Source of the DNA: an uncultured Gemmatimonadota bacterium
GTDB lineage: Bacteria > Gemmatimonadota > Gemmatimonadetes > Gemmatimonadales > Gemmatimonadaceae
Direction of reading: 5' to 3'
Assembly: GCA_946479995.1 (NCBI GenBank)
Contig: CAMLIU010000110.1
Coordinates: 1 to 6,153, forward strand
DNA: 6,153 nt
The notes under the pieces were generated by a model that did not search any database, was not told where the DNA came from, and saw nothing but the letters and a program-made list of their open reading frames with translations. Position numbers and translations under genes: made by a program. Of this stretch, positions 1 to 5,531 are shown one piece after another (position 1 is the stretch's first letter; every line of letters begins with the position of its first letter).

Positions 1-1
1 G

Positions 2-799
2 CTCTTCCTCATTGCCGGCCCCTGCCAGCTCGAGGACGACGCGCTGAACCTGCGCGTCGCCGAGCATCTCGCGCGGCTCGCCGACAAGGTGCCCGGCGGC
101 ATCATCTACAAGGCGAGCTTCGACAAGGCGAATCGGTCCAACCCCGGCGCGACGCGCGGGCCAGGGCTCGAGCGGGGGCTCGCCGCACTCGAGCGTGTGC
201 GGAAAGCGAGCGGCTTGCCCGTCCTCACCGACGTGCACCTGCCCGAGCAGTGCGGCCCCGCCGGTGAAGTGGTGGACGTCCTGCAGATTCCCGCCTTCCT
301 CTGCCGCCAGACCGACCTGTTGATGGCCGCCGGCGCGACGGGCAAGCCCGTGAACGTGAAGAAGGGCCAGTGGATGCACCCTGAGGGAATGCGCGGCGCG
401 GTGGAGAAGGTGCGCGCCGGATTCAGCGACGCCGGACGCACCGGCACGCCGGAGGTCGCCGTCACCGAGCGCGGCACCTTCTTCGGCTACGGCGACCTGG
501 TAGTCGACTACCGCGCCTTCGCGCGCATGCGCGCCGCCTGCAATGCGCCCGTCATCTTCGACGCCACGCACAGCGTGCAGCAGCCGGGAAGGGGAGAGGG
601 CGGCGCCAGTAGCGGGGCGCGCGAGTACATCCCGTCGCTCACGCTCGCCGCATGCGCCGTGGGCGTGGACGGACTGTTCATGGAGACCCACCCCGATCCG
701 GCGAATGCGCCGAGCGACGGGCCCAACATGATGCCGCTCGACCAGCTCGACGATCTCGTGCTGCGCGCCGTGGACATCTGGCAGCGGGTGCGCGCATGA
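2..799 (+). CDS. kdsA: 3-deoxy-8-phosphooctulonate synthase (Kdo-8-P synthase), 5' partial
   Basis: Condenses phosphoenolpyruvate with D-arabinose 5-phosphate to Kdo 8-phosphate, a cytoplasmic step toward the LPS inner core. The frame is open from the first bases, so the true start lies upstream; 265 residues are visible against about 284 in E. coli KdsA, so roughly 10-20 are missing. A GTG at 89 is internal, because the codons before it ([10 protein letters not shown]) match the family. Landmarks of the TIM-barrel enzyme are KASFDKANR (visible residues 37-45), [29 protein letters not shown] and ETHPDP followed by DGP. The Cys of AGPC (23-25), the His of DATH (569-571), the Glu of METHP (683-685) and the Asp of SDGP (716-718) match the four ligands of metal-dependent KdsA such as the Aquifex enzyme, so this looks like the metal-dependent class. 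The stop overlaps the kdsC start by four bases. Identity is very secure; metal dependence is inferred from the residues. Confidence 0.97.
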   Translation, partial: LFLIAGPCQLEDDALNLRVAEHLARLADKVPGGIIYKASFDKANRSNPGATRGPGLERGLAALERVRKASGLPVLTDVHLPEQCGPAGEVVDVLQIPAFLCRQTDLLMAAGATGKPVNVKKGQWMHPEGMRGAVEKVRAGFSDAGRTGTPEVAVTERGTFFGYGDLVVDYRAFARMRAACNAPVIFDATHSVQQPGRGEGGASSGAREYIPSLTLAACAVGVDGLFMETHPDPANAPSDGPNMMPLDQLDDLVLRAVDIWQRVRA

Positions 800-1362
800 T
801 GGACGCCGCGCTCGCCCGTTCGATCCGCCTCGTCGGCCTCGACGTGGACGGCGTGCTCACCGACGGCGGCATCTACCTCGGCGCCGTGGACGGTCGGCCG
901 ATGGAGTTCAAGCGCTACGAGATCCAGGACGGACTCGGCATCCACTTCATGCGCGCGGCGGGCATCCGCGTGGCCATCATCACGGGACGCGTCTCCGACA
1001 GCGTCCGCCTGCGCGCCGCCGAGCTCGGGATCGAGGACGTCGCCCAGGATGCGCAGGCGCAGAAGCTTCCCAGCTTCGTCGCCATGCTCGAGCGCCACGG
1101 AATCGACTTCTCGGAGGCGGCGTTCATCGGCGACGATTATCCCGACATGGCCGTGCTGCGCCGCGTGGGGCTGCCCGTCGCCGTGGGCAACGCCGTGCCC
1201 GAAGTGAAGGCGGCGTGCACCCTCCACCTCGAGCGCCGCGGCGGCCACGGCGCAATCCGCGAGTTCGCCGAGCGTCTGCTCAAGGCACGGGGGGAGTGGG
1301 AGGCAGTCACGGAGCAGTACGTCGCGGAACGATCCATCCTTCCGGCGGAGTCCAACGCGTGA
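796..1362 (+). CDS. kdsC: Kdo-8-phosphate phosphatase (HAD family)
   Basis: Hydrolyses Kdo 8-phosphate to Kdo and phosphate in the cytoplasm, right after KdsA in the pathway. The product is 188 residues, the usual size for this capless HAD phosphatase. Motif I is DVDGVLTD (residues 16-23, with nucleophile D16 and acid/base D18). Motif II is ITGR (62-65), the motif III lysine is K90 in QKLP, and motif IV is GDDYPD (112-117). The C-terminal GGHGAIRE segment (149-156) matches the glycine-rich tail that contributes to the active site in KdsC. Two in-frame ATGs lie side by side at 796 and 799. I chose 796 because it makes the ATGA overlap with the kdsA stop and has a weak GGG 7 bases upstream. A start further upstream would lie inside kdsA and add residues unlike the family. 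The end overlaps the kdsD start by four bases. Confidence 0.96.
   Translation: MMDAALARSIRLVGLDVDGVLTDGGIYLGAVDGRPMEFKRYEIQDGLGIHFMRAAGIRVAIITGRVSDSVRLRAAELGIEDVAQDAQAQKLPSFVAMLERHGIDFSEAAFIGDDYPDMAVLRRVGLPVAVGNAVPEVKAACTLHLERRGGHGAIREFAERLLKARGEWEAVTEQYVAERSILPAESNA
1347..1350 (+). promoter_or_regulatory. Ribosome binding site of kdsD
   Basis: GGAG lies 8 bases before the GTG at 1359, inside the end of kdsC. It supports the GTG start over any upstream start in the same frame, and suggests that kdsD is translated both by coupling and by its own initiation. Confidence 0.75.
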
Positions 1363-2324
1363 CGCCCGAGGAGATCATCGCGAGGGGCCGCCGCGTCATC
1401 CGGCTCGAGCGCGAGTCACTCGTCGCCGTGGAGGAACGGCTCGACGAGTCGTTCGCCCGGGCCGTGACGCTGATCTCCGAATCGAAGGGACGCGTCATCG
1501 TGGCCGGCGTGGGGAAATCGGGACTCATCGGGCGCAAGATCGCCGCGACGCTGACGTCCACCGGCACTCCCGCCTACTTCCTCCACCCCGTGGAGAGCGC
1601 GCACGGCGACCTCGGGCTCGTGGGCCCGGACGACGTCGCCATCCTGCTCTCCAAGTCCGGCGAGTCGGACGAGCTCCTCGCGCTGCTCGAACACCTGCAG
1701 GGACTGGGGGTACGAACGATCGCCATTACGGGCCGGGCGGAATCGTCGCTCGCGAAGTTGAGCGACGTTGCGCTGGACGCATGGGTGAAGGAAGAAGCCT
1801 GTCCGCACGATCTCGCGCCGACGACCAGCACCACGGCGGCGCTGGCGGTGGGCGATGCCCTCGCGGTCGCGCTCCTGGAGCAGAAGGGCTTTCGCCGGGA
1901 GGACTTCGCTCGTCTTCACCCGGGCGGGGCACTCGGGCGGAAGCTCCTCACGCGGGTGGACGAAGTGATGCTGACGGCTCCCCTCCCCGTGCTGCCCCCT
2001 GACGCGACGCTGCGGCAGGCCGTCGTCGTCCTGGCCGAGCAGCGAGGCATCGTGATCGTCACCGACGCTGGAGAGACCGTGCTGGGCGTACTGACCGCTG
2101 GAGATCTCACTCGCTTCATGGAGCGTGAGGGCGACGTGCTTGCCCAGCCCGTGGAGCGCATCATGACGCGCCACCCGCGCAGTGCGCGGTCGGGCGAGCT
2201 CGCGAGCGCCGTGACCTACCGCATGGAGCTGAACGGCATCATGGCGATGCCGGTGCTCGCCGACGGCGACCGCCTGGTCGGCGTGGTGCACCTGCACGAC
2301 CTGCTGCGCGCGAGGGTCGCCTGA
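1359..2324 (+). CDS. kdsD: D-arabinose-5-phosphate isomerase (SIS plus two CBS domains)
   Basis: Interconverts ribulose 5-phosphate and arabinose 5-phosphate, supplying the KdsA substrate. The 321-residue product is close to the 328 of E. coli KdsD. A SIS domain (about residues 25-190) carries GVGKSG (50-55), HPVESAHGD (76-84), SKSGES (98-103), LAPTTSTTA (152-160) and LHPGGALG (186-193), all hallmarks of KdsD/KpsF. Two CBS domains follow at about 200-256 and 264-321. I set the start at GTG 1359, with a good ribosome binding site and a GTGA overlap with the kdsC stop; the open frame continues upstream to 1215 but only inside kdsC. The paralogues KpsF and GutQ have the same architecture. The placement beside kdsA and kdsC makes the Kdo role far more likely than a capsule or sugar-alcohol role. 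The stop shares one base with the lptC start. Confidence 0.96.
   Translation: MTPEEIIARGRRVIRLERESLVAVEERLDESFARAVTLISESKGRVIVAGVGKSGLIGRKIAATLTSTGTPAYFLHPVESAHGDLGLVGPDDVAILLSKSGESDELLALLEHLQGLGVRTIAITGRAESSLAKLSDVALDAWVKEEACPHDLAPTTSTTAALAVGDALAVALLEQKGFRREDFARLHPGGALGRKLLTRVDEVMLTAPLPVLPPDATLRQAVVVLAEQRGIVIVTDAGETVLGVLTAGDLTRFMEREGDVLAQPVERIMTRHPRSARSGELASAVTYRMELNGIMAMPVLADGDRLVGVVHLHDLLRARVA
2312..2316 (+). promoter_or_regulatory. Ribosome binding site of lptC
   Basis: GAGGG within the last codons of kdsD, 7 bases before the ATG at 2324. It supports that start, which also places a lipoprotein signal at the extreme N-terminus of the product. Confidence 0.65.
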
Positions 2325-2872
2325 TGCGCCGCGTGCTCGGCGTGGCCGTGGTCGGCGTGCTCGCCATTGCCGCCTGCTCGAGGGAGGGCAGCACCCCGCC
2401 CGTGAAGACCGGCGCCTCGCTGGCCGACAGCGCCGAACAGGTGATGCAGAACGTGCACTACGTGCTCACCAGCGGGGGCATCCAGCGCGGCGAGCTGTTC
2501 GCCGACTCGGCGTACATCTTCGATGACAACACCCGCTACATCCTCAAGAGCCCGCGCACGACGTTCAATACCGAAGCCGGCGTCAAGAACGGCACGATGC
2601 GCGCCGACCGCGGACGGTACAACCTCCGGCAGCAGGTGCTCGAGGGCTTCGGTCACGTGGTCATCACGAGCAAGGAAGGCAAGAAGCTGACGTCCCCGTA
2701 CGTGAAGTACAATCAGGGGATGAACGAGGTCTCCAGCGATACTTCCTTCACGCTCGTGCAGGGAAGTGACACGCTGTCTGGAATCGGCTTCAAGGCAGAT
2801 CCTCAGCTGCAGCACGTCAACGTGCTGCGCGCTCCGCGCGGTCGAGGCACCTTCACTCTGCCGGGCCAGTGA
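2324..2872 (+). CDS. lptC: LptC-like LPS export protein with lipoprotein signal
   Basis: Likely the LptC component of the LPS transport bridge, which takes LPS from the inner-membrane LptBFG transporter and passes it to LptA. The product is 182 residues, against 191 in E. coli. The N-terminus is a short basic start (MRR), a hydrophobic stretch and then IAAC with Cys at residue 18, a lipobox read by signal peptidase II. Enteric LptC is instead anchored by a transmembrane helix. After a Ser/Thr/Pro-rich spacer (19-35) comes a beta-strand-rich domain with repeated strand motifs: LFADSAYIF (58-66), MRADRGRYNL (92-101), LTSPYVKYN (122-130) and LSGIGFKADP (151-160). This fits a single OstA/LptC jellyroll. 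The call rests on this pattern plus position between kdsD and lptA, since LptC sequences are weakly conserved. The start shares one base with the kdsD stop, and the stop overlaps the lptA start. Confidence 0.85.
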   Translation: MRRVLGVAVVGVLAIAACSREGSTPPVKTGASLADSAEQVMQNVHYVLTSGGIQRGELFADSAYIFDDNTRYILKSPRTTFNTEAGVKNGTMRADRGRYNLRQQVLEGFGHVVITSKEGKKLTSPYVKYNQGMNEVSSDTSFTLVQGSDTLSGIGFKADPQLQHVNVLRAPRGRGTFTLPGQ

Positions 2873-4308
2873 TGCGGGCGTTCGTCACCGGGCTGTTGTT
2901 ACTTGCTGCCTCTCTGGCCGGTGCGCAGAACGCGCCTGCGCCGTCGGGCCGCTGCAAGATGATCACTACCGCACAACACGGGCTCCGCACGGACAAGCAG
3001 CCGAGCGGACAGATCAACCTCTATACCGGCGGCAACGTCGTCGCGCGCTGTCCAGCTCAGAATCAGGTGCTTCGTGCTGATAGCCTCGAGTCCTACGGCG
3101 ATGAGGGTCGCACCGTCTTCATCGGCCACGTGGACTACCGGGACCCGCGCCTAAAGCTGAAGTCCGACTATCTGACGTATTACCAGCGAGAAGAACGCAT
3201 TCTCGCGACGCAGAATGTCGTCGCTACGCTGCCAAGCGGTACCACGCTCACGGGTCCGCAGGTCGAGTTCTTCCGCGCCGTCGCCGGGATTCGTCCCCAG
3301 CAGTCCGCCACCGCCATCGGCCGTCCCACGATCAACCTCGTCCAGCGCGATTCCCTCGGCCGGCCACAGCCGCCCGTGAAGATCACCGCCAATACCGTCT
3401 ACCTGCAGGGCGACAGCATCGTCTCGGCGGTCGGGCAGGTGGTCGTCGTGCGTCCCGAGCTCACCGCCGTCGGCGACTCGCTCTACGCCGACGCCGGCAG
3501 CGGCCTTCTCCGCATGATGCGCCAGCCGCGCATCACGGGCACGAAGGGCCGCCCATTCACGCTCGTCGGCGAGACAATCGACCTCCGCACCAGCAATCGG
3601 AAGCTCGAGCAGGTGCTGGCCAAAAACGCCGCCCAGGCCCACAGCGAGGACCTCGACCTCAAGTCGGACACCATCGACCTTCGCGTCGCCAACGACCTGC
3701 TGCAGCAGGCGTTCGTGTGGGGAAAGAGCCGCGCGCACGCCACCTCGCCCACCCAGACCATGGTCGCCGACTCCATCCATGTGATCATGCCCGCGCAGCA
3801 CGTGCGTGAGCTTCATGCGCTGCGCGGCGCCGTGGCCGAGGCGACGCCCGATACGACGAAGTTCCGCACCAAGGAGAAGGACCGTCTCACCGGCGACACC
3901 ATCGTCGCCTGGTTCGACTCCGTGCCGCCGAAGGACACCACCACCAAGCCGAAGATCCAGCTCCTCGTGGCCACGGGCAATGCGTCGTCGCTACAGCACC
4001 TCGCGCCGAAGGACACGAGTCTCTGCCTCCCGGCCATCAGCTACGTGAAGGGCAGGGTCATCACCGTGCACTTCGATTCGGCGCAGGTATCGACGGTGAA
4101 GGTCACGGACAAGGAAGACGCCACGGGCGTCTACCTCGAACCCGACTCCACCGCCGAGGGCGCCCGCTGCCATGGGGGCACCGTCGCCGGCGCGACGGCG
4201 GCCGATACCTTGTCGAAGCCCCCCGCCGGCCGGCCGATGCCGTCGACTCCGCCGCCGACTCCTCCGCGAGCGGCCACGCCGCCGGCCATCGTTCCGAAGC
4301 GCCCATGA
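2872..4308 (+). CDS. lptA: Long LptA/OstA-family periplasmic LPS transport protein
   Basis: Probably the periplasmic bridge protein carrying LPS from LptC to the outer-membrane LptD/LptE. The 478-residue product begins with a typical signal peptide: MRA, a Leu/Ala-rich core and AGA at 16-18 before Gln19, a signal peptidase I site. The mature part is built from repeated beta-strand units with the theme hydrophobic-x-x-D-[ST]-hydrophobic (listed separately), as in OstA domains. It ends in a proline-rich tail (449-478, 13 Pro in 30). E. coli LptA has 185 residues and one jellyroll, so this is about 2.5 times longer. There is no sign of a membrane barrel, so it is not LptD. Four cysteines occur, at 28, 60, 385 and 433. 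The start is ATG 2872, sharing one base with the lptC stop; GTG 2869 in the same frame would add one residue. No strong ribosome binding site is visible, so coupling to lptC is likely. The family is secure from pattern and context; exact LptA equivalence is inferred. Confidence 0.85.
   Translation: MRAFVTGLLLLAASLAGAQNAPAPSGRCKMITTAQHGLRTDKQPSGQINLYTGGNVVARCPAQNQVLRADSLESYGDEGRTVFIGHVDYRDPRLKLKSDYLTYYQREERILATQNVVATLPSGTTLTGPQVEFFRAVAGIRPQQSATAIGRPTINLVQRDSLGRPQPPVKITANTVYLQGDSIVSAVGQVVVVRPELTAVGDSLYADAGSGLLRMMRQPRITGTKGRPFTLVGETIDLRTSNRKLEQVLAKNAAQAHSEDLDLKSDTIDLRVANDLLQQAFVWGKSRAHATSPTQTMVADSIHVIMPAQHVRELHALRGAVAEATPDTTKFRTKEKDRLTGDTIVAWFDSVPPKDTTTKPKIQLLVATGNASSLQHLAPKDTSLCLPAISYVKGRVITVHFDSAQVSTVKVTDKEDATGVYLEPDSTAEGARCHGGTVAGATAADTLSKPPAGRPMPSTPPPTPPRAATPPAIVPKRP
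3070..3915 (+). repeat. About nine degenerate OstA-type strand repeats within lptA
   Basis: Protein-level repeats, not DNA repeats. Units begin near residues 67 (LRADSLES), 97 (LKSDYLTYY), 126 (LTGPQVEFF), 171 (ITANTVYL), 198 (TAVGDSLYAD), 231 (LVGETIDL), 263 (LKSDTIDL), 297 (MVADSIHV) and 339 (LTGDTIVAW). Spacing is about 28-34 residues in six intervals and 42-45 in two. This fits successive rungs of one or more stacked LptA-like jellyrolls. Confidence 0.7.
4216..4305 (+). other. Proline-rich C-terminal tail of the LptA-like protein
   Basis: The last 30 residues (449-478) hold 13 prolines plus Ala, Thr and basic residues, and end KRP. This is low-complexity and probably disordered. It runs straight into the lptB overlap, so the DNA here also carries the lptB start region. 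Confidence 0.7.
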
Positions 4309-4763
4309 GCACGTCAGACCTGCCGCCCCGCATCCAGGCGCTCGTCGAGCGCCTCGCCCGTGGAGATCGCTCCACCGCGCTGGCGCTGCACGCGATCATC
4401 TGCGCCGCCGACACGAGCGGCGCGGCGACCTTCGACGCCGTGGCGATCTGCTATCGCAAGGACCACCTGGCCGCCGAGCGCGCCGCCGGCCGCGACGCCG
4501 AGCGGGAGGCGGGAGAGCTGAGCATGGACCAGGTGCGCGCGCACCTCGCCCAGTCCGTGCTTCCCAGGCTTGCCTCCGAACAGGTAGTCGTGCTGCCCGC
4601 CGGCGGGCTGCAGCCGGACAGCACCATCCGCTTCGCCGAGCGTGTCTGGGCTGACGTTGCCGCCATGCGGCGGGAGGTAGCCGAGGCGCTCATCCACACG
4701 GGCGAGCACGCCGCCGTGCGCGACGACCGCCCGACTCCGGCGTCCGCCCCCGCCCAGCGCAGC
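4305..4763 (+). other. N-terminal extension domain of LptB (about 153 residues)
   Basis: Not part of ordinary LptB and not a family I can name. By eye it reads as amphipathic helices at about residues 8-18, 22-35, 42-62 and 74-90, then two short strands (QVVVLP 93-98 and STIRFA 106-111). A further helix follows (111-134), then a Pro/Ala/Asp-rich linker (135-152). Helices followed by a beta hairpin recall a winged-helix fold, but this is inference. Base composition and codon choice look like the neighbouring genes, so recent transfer is not suggested. Confidence 0.7.
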
Positions 4764-5531
4764 GTGCTCGAGGCGAGCGGACTGGTGAAGGTCTATCGCC
4801 GCCGCCGAGTGGTCAACGACGTGGCCCTCCGATTGCAACAGGGAGAGATCGTCGGACTGCTGGGCCCGAATGGGGCGGGGAAGACCACGACGTTCTACAT
4901 GATCGTCGGGCTCATTCAGCCGATGTCGGGCCGCATTGCGCTGGACGGGGCGGATATCACCAACATGCCCATGTACCAGCGCTCACGCCTGGGACTGGGC
5001 TATCTTTCCCAGGAGCCGTCCATCTTCCGGAAGTTGTCCGTCGAGGACAACATCGTGGCGATTCTCGAGACCCTCCCGCTCACCAGGGAGGAGCGCGACA
5101 GGCGCCTCGAGACCCTGCTGGGCGAGTTGAAAATCGAGCACCTGCGTCACAGCAAGGCGTTCCAGCTCTCCGGCGGAGAACGACGGCGCCTCGAGATCAC
5201 GCGGGCGCTGGTGACGCAGCCGAAGTTCATGATGCTGGACGAGCCCTTCGCGGGGGTGGACCCCATCGCGGTGCACGATATCCAGACCATCGTCGCCGGC
5301 CTGCGCCACCGTGGCATCGGCGTGCTGATCAGTGATCACAACGTGGAACAGACTCTGGACATCGTTGACCGGGCATACATCATGTTCGAGGGCCAGGTGA
5401 AGGTCTCCGGCACCGTGCGCGAGCTGGTATTCGACGACGAGGTGGCGGACATCTATCTTGGTCCCACCCTCACGGCGCGCCTGCGCGCGCGCTTCGCGAC
5501 CGAGTCACAGGGCACAGGAGAAAGCGCATGA
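4305..5531 (+). CDS. lptB: LptB, LPS export ATPase, with unusual N-terminal domain
   Basis: The ATPase that powers LPS extraction from the inner membrane with LptF and LptG, neither of which is in this window. Residues 154-386 align by eye along the length of E. coli LptB (241 residues). The Walker A is GPNGAGKT (187-194) and the Q-loop glutamine is Q236 in YLSQEPSIF. The signature is LSGGERRR (288-295), followed by Walker B FMMLDE (308-313) and D-loop AGVDP (316-320). The switch is His345 in SDHNV. FAGVDP and DHNV are strongly LptB-like. The 408-residue product carries about 153 extra residues before the ABC domain and about 22 after YLGP. ATG 4305 overlaps the lptA stop by four bases with only a weak GAAG upstream. 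The frame is continuous, so the extension is a fusion rather than a frameshift. A shorter product from ATG 4524 is possible. The ATPase identity is very secure; the role of the extension is unknown. Confidence 0.95.
   Translation: MSTSDLPPRIQALVERLARGDRSTALALHAIICAADTSGAATFDAVAICYRKDHLAAERAAGRDAEREAGELSMDQVRAHLAQSVLPRLASEQVVVLPAGGLQPDSTIRFAERVWADVAAMRREVAEALIHTGEHAAVRDDRPTPASAPAQRSVLEASGLVKVYRRRRVVNDVALRLQQGEIVGLLGPNGAGKTTTFYMIVGLIQPMSGRIALDGADITNMPMYQRSRLGLGYLSQEPSIFRKLSVEDNIVAILETLPLTREERDRRLETLLGELKIEHLRHSKAFQLSGGERRRLEITRALVTQPKFMMLDEPFAGVDPIAVHDIQTIVAGLRHRGIGVLISDHNVEQTLDIVDRAYIMFEGQVKVSGTVRELVFDDEVADIYLGPTLTARLRARFATESQGTGESA
4511..4517 (+). promoter_or_regulatory. Possible internal ribosome binding site in lptB
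   Basis: GGGAGAG lies 6 bases before an in-frame ATG at 4524 (Met74). It is a better match than the site before ATG 4305. It could give a 335-residue LptB lacking the first half of the extension, or may be chance in a GAG-rich coding stretch. Confidence 0.3.
5516..5521 (+). promoter_or_regulatory. Ribosome binding site of rpoN
   Basis: AGGAGA lies 6 bases before the ATG at 5528, inside the end of lptB. It is the strongest Shine-Dalgarno match at any junction in the window and supports efficient rpoN initiation besides coupling to lptB. Confidence 0.8.

Noticed and set aside
779..793. TGGCAG followed by GC at sigma-54-like spacing before kdsC
   Set aside because: It lacks the TT of the -12 element, lies inside kdsA coding sequence, and GG/GC pairs at this spacing are common in GC-rich DNA.
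508..1248. Long minus-strand open frame of 246 codons opposite kdsA and kdsC
   Set aside because: It lies antisense to two clearly conserved enzymes. Its His/Asp/Arg/Val-rich composition is what reverse-frame reading of GC-rich codons produces.
1416..2297. Minus-strand open frame of 293 codons opposite kdsD
   Set aside because: It is a shadow of kdsD, rich in His, Arg and Gln with no recognisable motif. High GC lowers the chance of stops in this frame.
3151..3816. Minus-strand open frame of 221 codons opposite lptA
   Set aside because: It has no recognisable domain and is fully contained in the signal-peptide-bearing plus-strand gene. It is explained by base composition.
4172..4654. Plus-strand frame of 160 codons overlapping the lptA end and lptB start
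   Set aside because: The product is almost only Arg, Ala, Pro and Gly, typical of an out-of-frame reading of GC-rich coding DNA. Both real genes are continuous across it.
4305..4763. The region before the LptB ABC domain as a separate gene, with lptB starting at a GTG near 4764
   Set aside because: There is no stop codon between the two parts, and no Shine-Dalgarno sequence precedes that GTG.
5475..5495. GC-rich alternating CG stretch that could fold as a hairpin near the lptB end
   Set aside because: It encodes the Arg/Ala-rich LptB tail, has no run of T after it, and lies before the rpoN start, so terminator function is unlikely.
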